Assembly (NCBI RefSeq): GCF_035582795.1
Contig: NC_134374.1
Span: forward strand, 24,815,798-24,879,797
From: Mycteria americana
Taxonomy: Eukaryota > Chordata > Aves > Ciconiiformes > Ciconiidae
Length of the DNA stretch: 64,000 bases
Reading direction: 5' to 3'
Under the pieces are notes generated by a model. The model was not told the DNA's origin. It saw only the letters and a program-made list of their open reading frames with translations, and made no database searches. The translations under genes and the position numbers were made by a program. Positions 62,350 to 64,000 of this stretch are shown one piece after another (position 1 is the stretch's first letter; each line of letters begins with the position of its first letter).

Positions 62350-64000
62350 ATCCAGCACTTACTGTAATGAAAATAGTGTCTTTGTGATCGCTTCTGTATG
62401 GGATTATAAACTTTTTTTTTTTACTGTTTATGAAATCTGTTCGGCTTCCACTCTGGATAGTGGAGTGAAGCTGATCCATTTCTAGCTACAGTGTTCCCCC
62501 TCCCATTTAGTTGCTGTGTGATATCTTTCTGGAGAGAGAACTTTAATATACTAGGAAAGTATTTTAATATGAGGTAACAGGATTTCAAAAACTTGCTAAA
62601 TACGTAACACTGCTGCACATTTGCACAATAAATAATCTCATAGTCTATTAATATGATAAAAGGATATAATTCCAACAAAAAAGTTATTTTTTCACTATAT
62701 GAAATTTTTCTTATTTTGTATAGTACTATAAAGCACATTTAATGAATACACAAACTTTTCTTTGTTTTTACATGCCCTGCACATAAATAGTTGCCCATTT
62801 ATTGTTACTGCCTAAAGGGCAACCACATCTGTAAAATTGTTGATGTGGTGTTGGTGTTTACTGGTGACTGGTTCCAAAGTTCTTGATAAAACAGAAACGG
62901 TGCATTTATGCAGGAAAATGATTCCGGTCGTAACTTTTTCTTAGAAATATGACTGTCGTAATTGTGAAGTTGTTTCTGTTGTGTCATCCAAGTGGAAGTG
63001 ACACTGAGTTGAACGTGGCACCTCGTTCCAAGCCGCACGTTGGCAAGTGGCCGAAGGAGGCTTCAGAATGCAGCAAGCATCGTTTCCAGTGGTTTTAGTA
63101 AACGTTTGTTAGTAACTACTCGCGTGTACTAGAATTGCATATTGATTTCACTTCAGATTGAAACTATTTTAGACTCTTTCAGATTTTAATTTCAAAACGA
63201 CTCATGAGAATCCATGCTGTTTTCCAGACTTCAGGCAGGATGGTCTAGTATCACACAGACTTCAGTTAGCTACCTTTGCTGTGCTAGTTCCGTATAGGGA
63301 GCATAATAGCTGGTTTGTATGTAAATAAGAGCCCAGCTTTCTCGGCTGAGGCGCTGACTTCAGACAGGAGTAGGCATGAATCAATGAACACTGAGTTCAG
63401 TGCGAATCCTCGGGAGCTGGACGGGGTCCAGGGTGACTGCAGCACTGGTTGAGAAGAATTTGGGCTGGAGAAAAGGGAAGGCCAATGTTTCAGTCTTCCA
63501 GAGTCTCAGCATTTTTACTATGTCAGGAAGTGAGGTCAGGCACAGCCGCTGTATGCTGTAATTGTTTTCTGGAAGGCTAGTCATTAAGATTTTCTGTTTT
63601 TCTTAGAAGCCTTTGTAGTGTGAGACTGTAAGTGGAAAATATTGCCTTTTTTTTAATATGGTTAACATGATTAACCATATTACATTAGCACAGTGTTGAA
63701 TGACTCAGGAACACTTCTCGGGGTACATTTTTTTAAAATATGAACTGGTTTTATTTAGTTTAAAATAATTTATTTTAATGTTGTGAAATAAATGACAAAA
63801 TATTTCAGCTTTTTAGATGCATGTGTCTTGAACAAATAATCTTTGAAAGCAGTAGCTGACGCTATTTCCGGTGTAGATTTTTGTTAACTTAGAAATGCGA
63901 TATCCACTATTACTTCTTTCAGCTTTGCTAAAACAGTGCTTCAGAAGGGTTGTTTCTGAGATGGTTAGTCCCAATTCTTTTTCTTTTTTTAATGGCTATC
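62350..64000. other. AT-rich DNA, no gene recognised
   Basis: No exon or named repeat is visible. A perfect hairpin lies at 63654-63682. The window ends in this stretch, so any gene transcribed from the 49.5-kb promoter would continue beyond it. Confidence 0.5.
63654..63682. repeat. Perfect 12-bp hairpin, 5-base loop
   Basis: The arms TAATATGGTTAA (63654-63665) and TTAACCATATTA (63671-63682) are exact reverse complements around CATGA. A T-rich run precedes it. Confidence 0.9.

Noticed and set aside
1-64000. CRISPR arrays, tRNA or rRNA genes, bacterial operons
   Set aside because: I found no direct-repeat-spacer pattern, no tRNA-like cloverleaf and no rRNA sequence. The genome is clearly vertebrate.

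Overview
This is vertebrate, almost certainly bird, genomic DNA. The support is a single-exon class A GPCR with clear similarity to cysteinyl leukotriene receptor 1 (CYSLTR1), several CR1 LINE copies with the typical avian 3' end, ancient MIR-type SINE remnants, two CpG islands and long stretches of non-coding DNA. Nothing points to a prokaryotic or viral source. The species cannot be fixed from the sequence alone.

Layout. 1-21.8 kb is intergenic DNA with CR1 3' fragments at about 8.8, 17.7 and 18.9 kb, a pyrimidine-rich block at 17.1-17.65 kb and a purine-rich satellite-like patch at 18.7-18.84 kb. A minus-strand CR1 tail at 21.8-22.15 kb abuts CpG island 1 (about 22.15-22.83 kb), which holds a plausible 5' exon ending in a strong splice donor. 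The CYSLTR1 coding exon follows at 26.74-28.28 kb on the + strand, with an in-exon ATG, a 344-codon frame and a polyadenylation signal. A 5'-truncated CR1 of about 1.5 kb (28.93-30.45 kb) carries a nearly open reverse transcriptase frame broken by one missing base. A related 0.3-kb CR1 end lies at 35.06-35.36 kb.

36-49 kb has no recognisable gene, but holds the most striking structure in the window: a 144-bp inverted repeat (37,864-38,007 and 38,315-38,458) that is 142/144 identical around a 307-bp spacer. Both differences keep G.U pairing if the + strand is transcribed. CpG island 2 (about 48.95-50.5 kb) has NRF1- and YY1-like sites at a probable TATA-less promoter for a rightward gene. Its coding exons were not recognised, so 50.5-64 kb is probably intron or 5' region. 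That stretch contains two MIR remnants, a C23 tract, two perfect short hairpins and at best a couple of weak exon candidates.

The only protein gene identified with confidence is CYSLTR1, a Gq-coupled plasma-membrane receptor for LTD4/LTC4. The promoter at 49.5 kb belongs to a separate, unidentified transcription unit. In mammals the neighbours on one side of CYSLTR1 include TAF9B and FNDC3-family genes, but nothing in this window confirms either.
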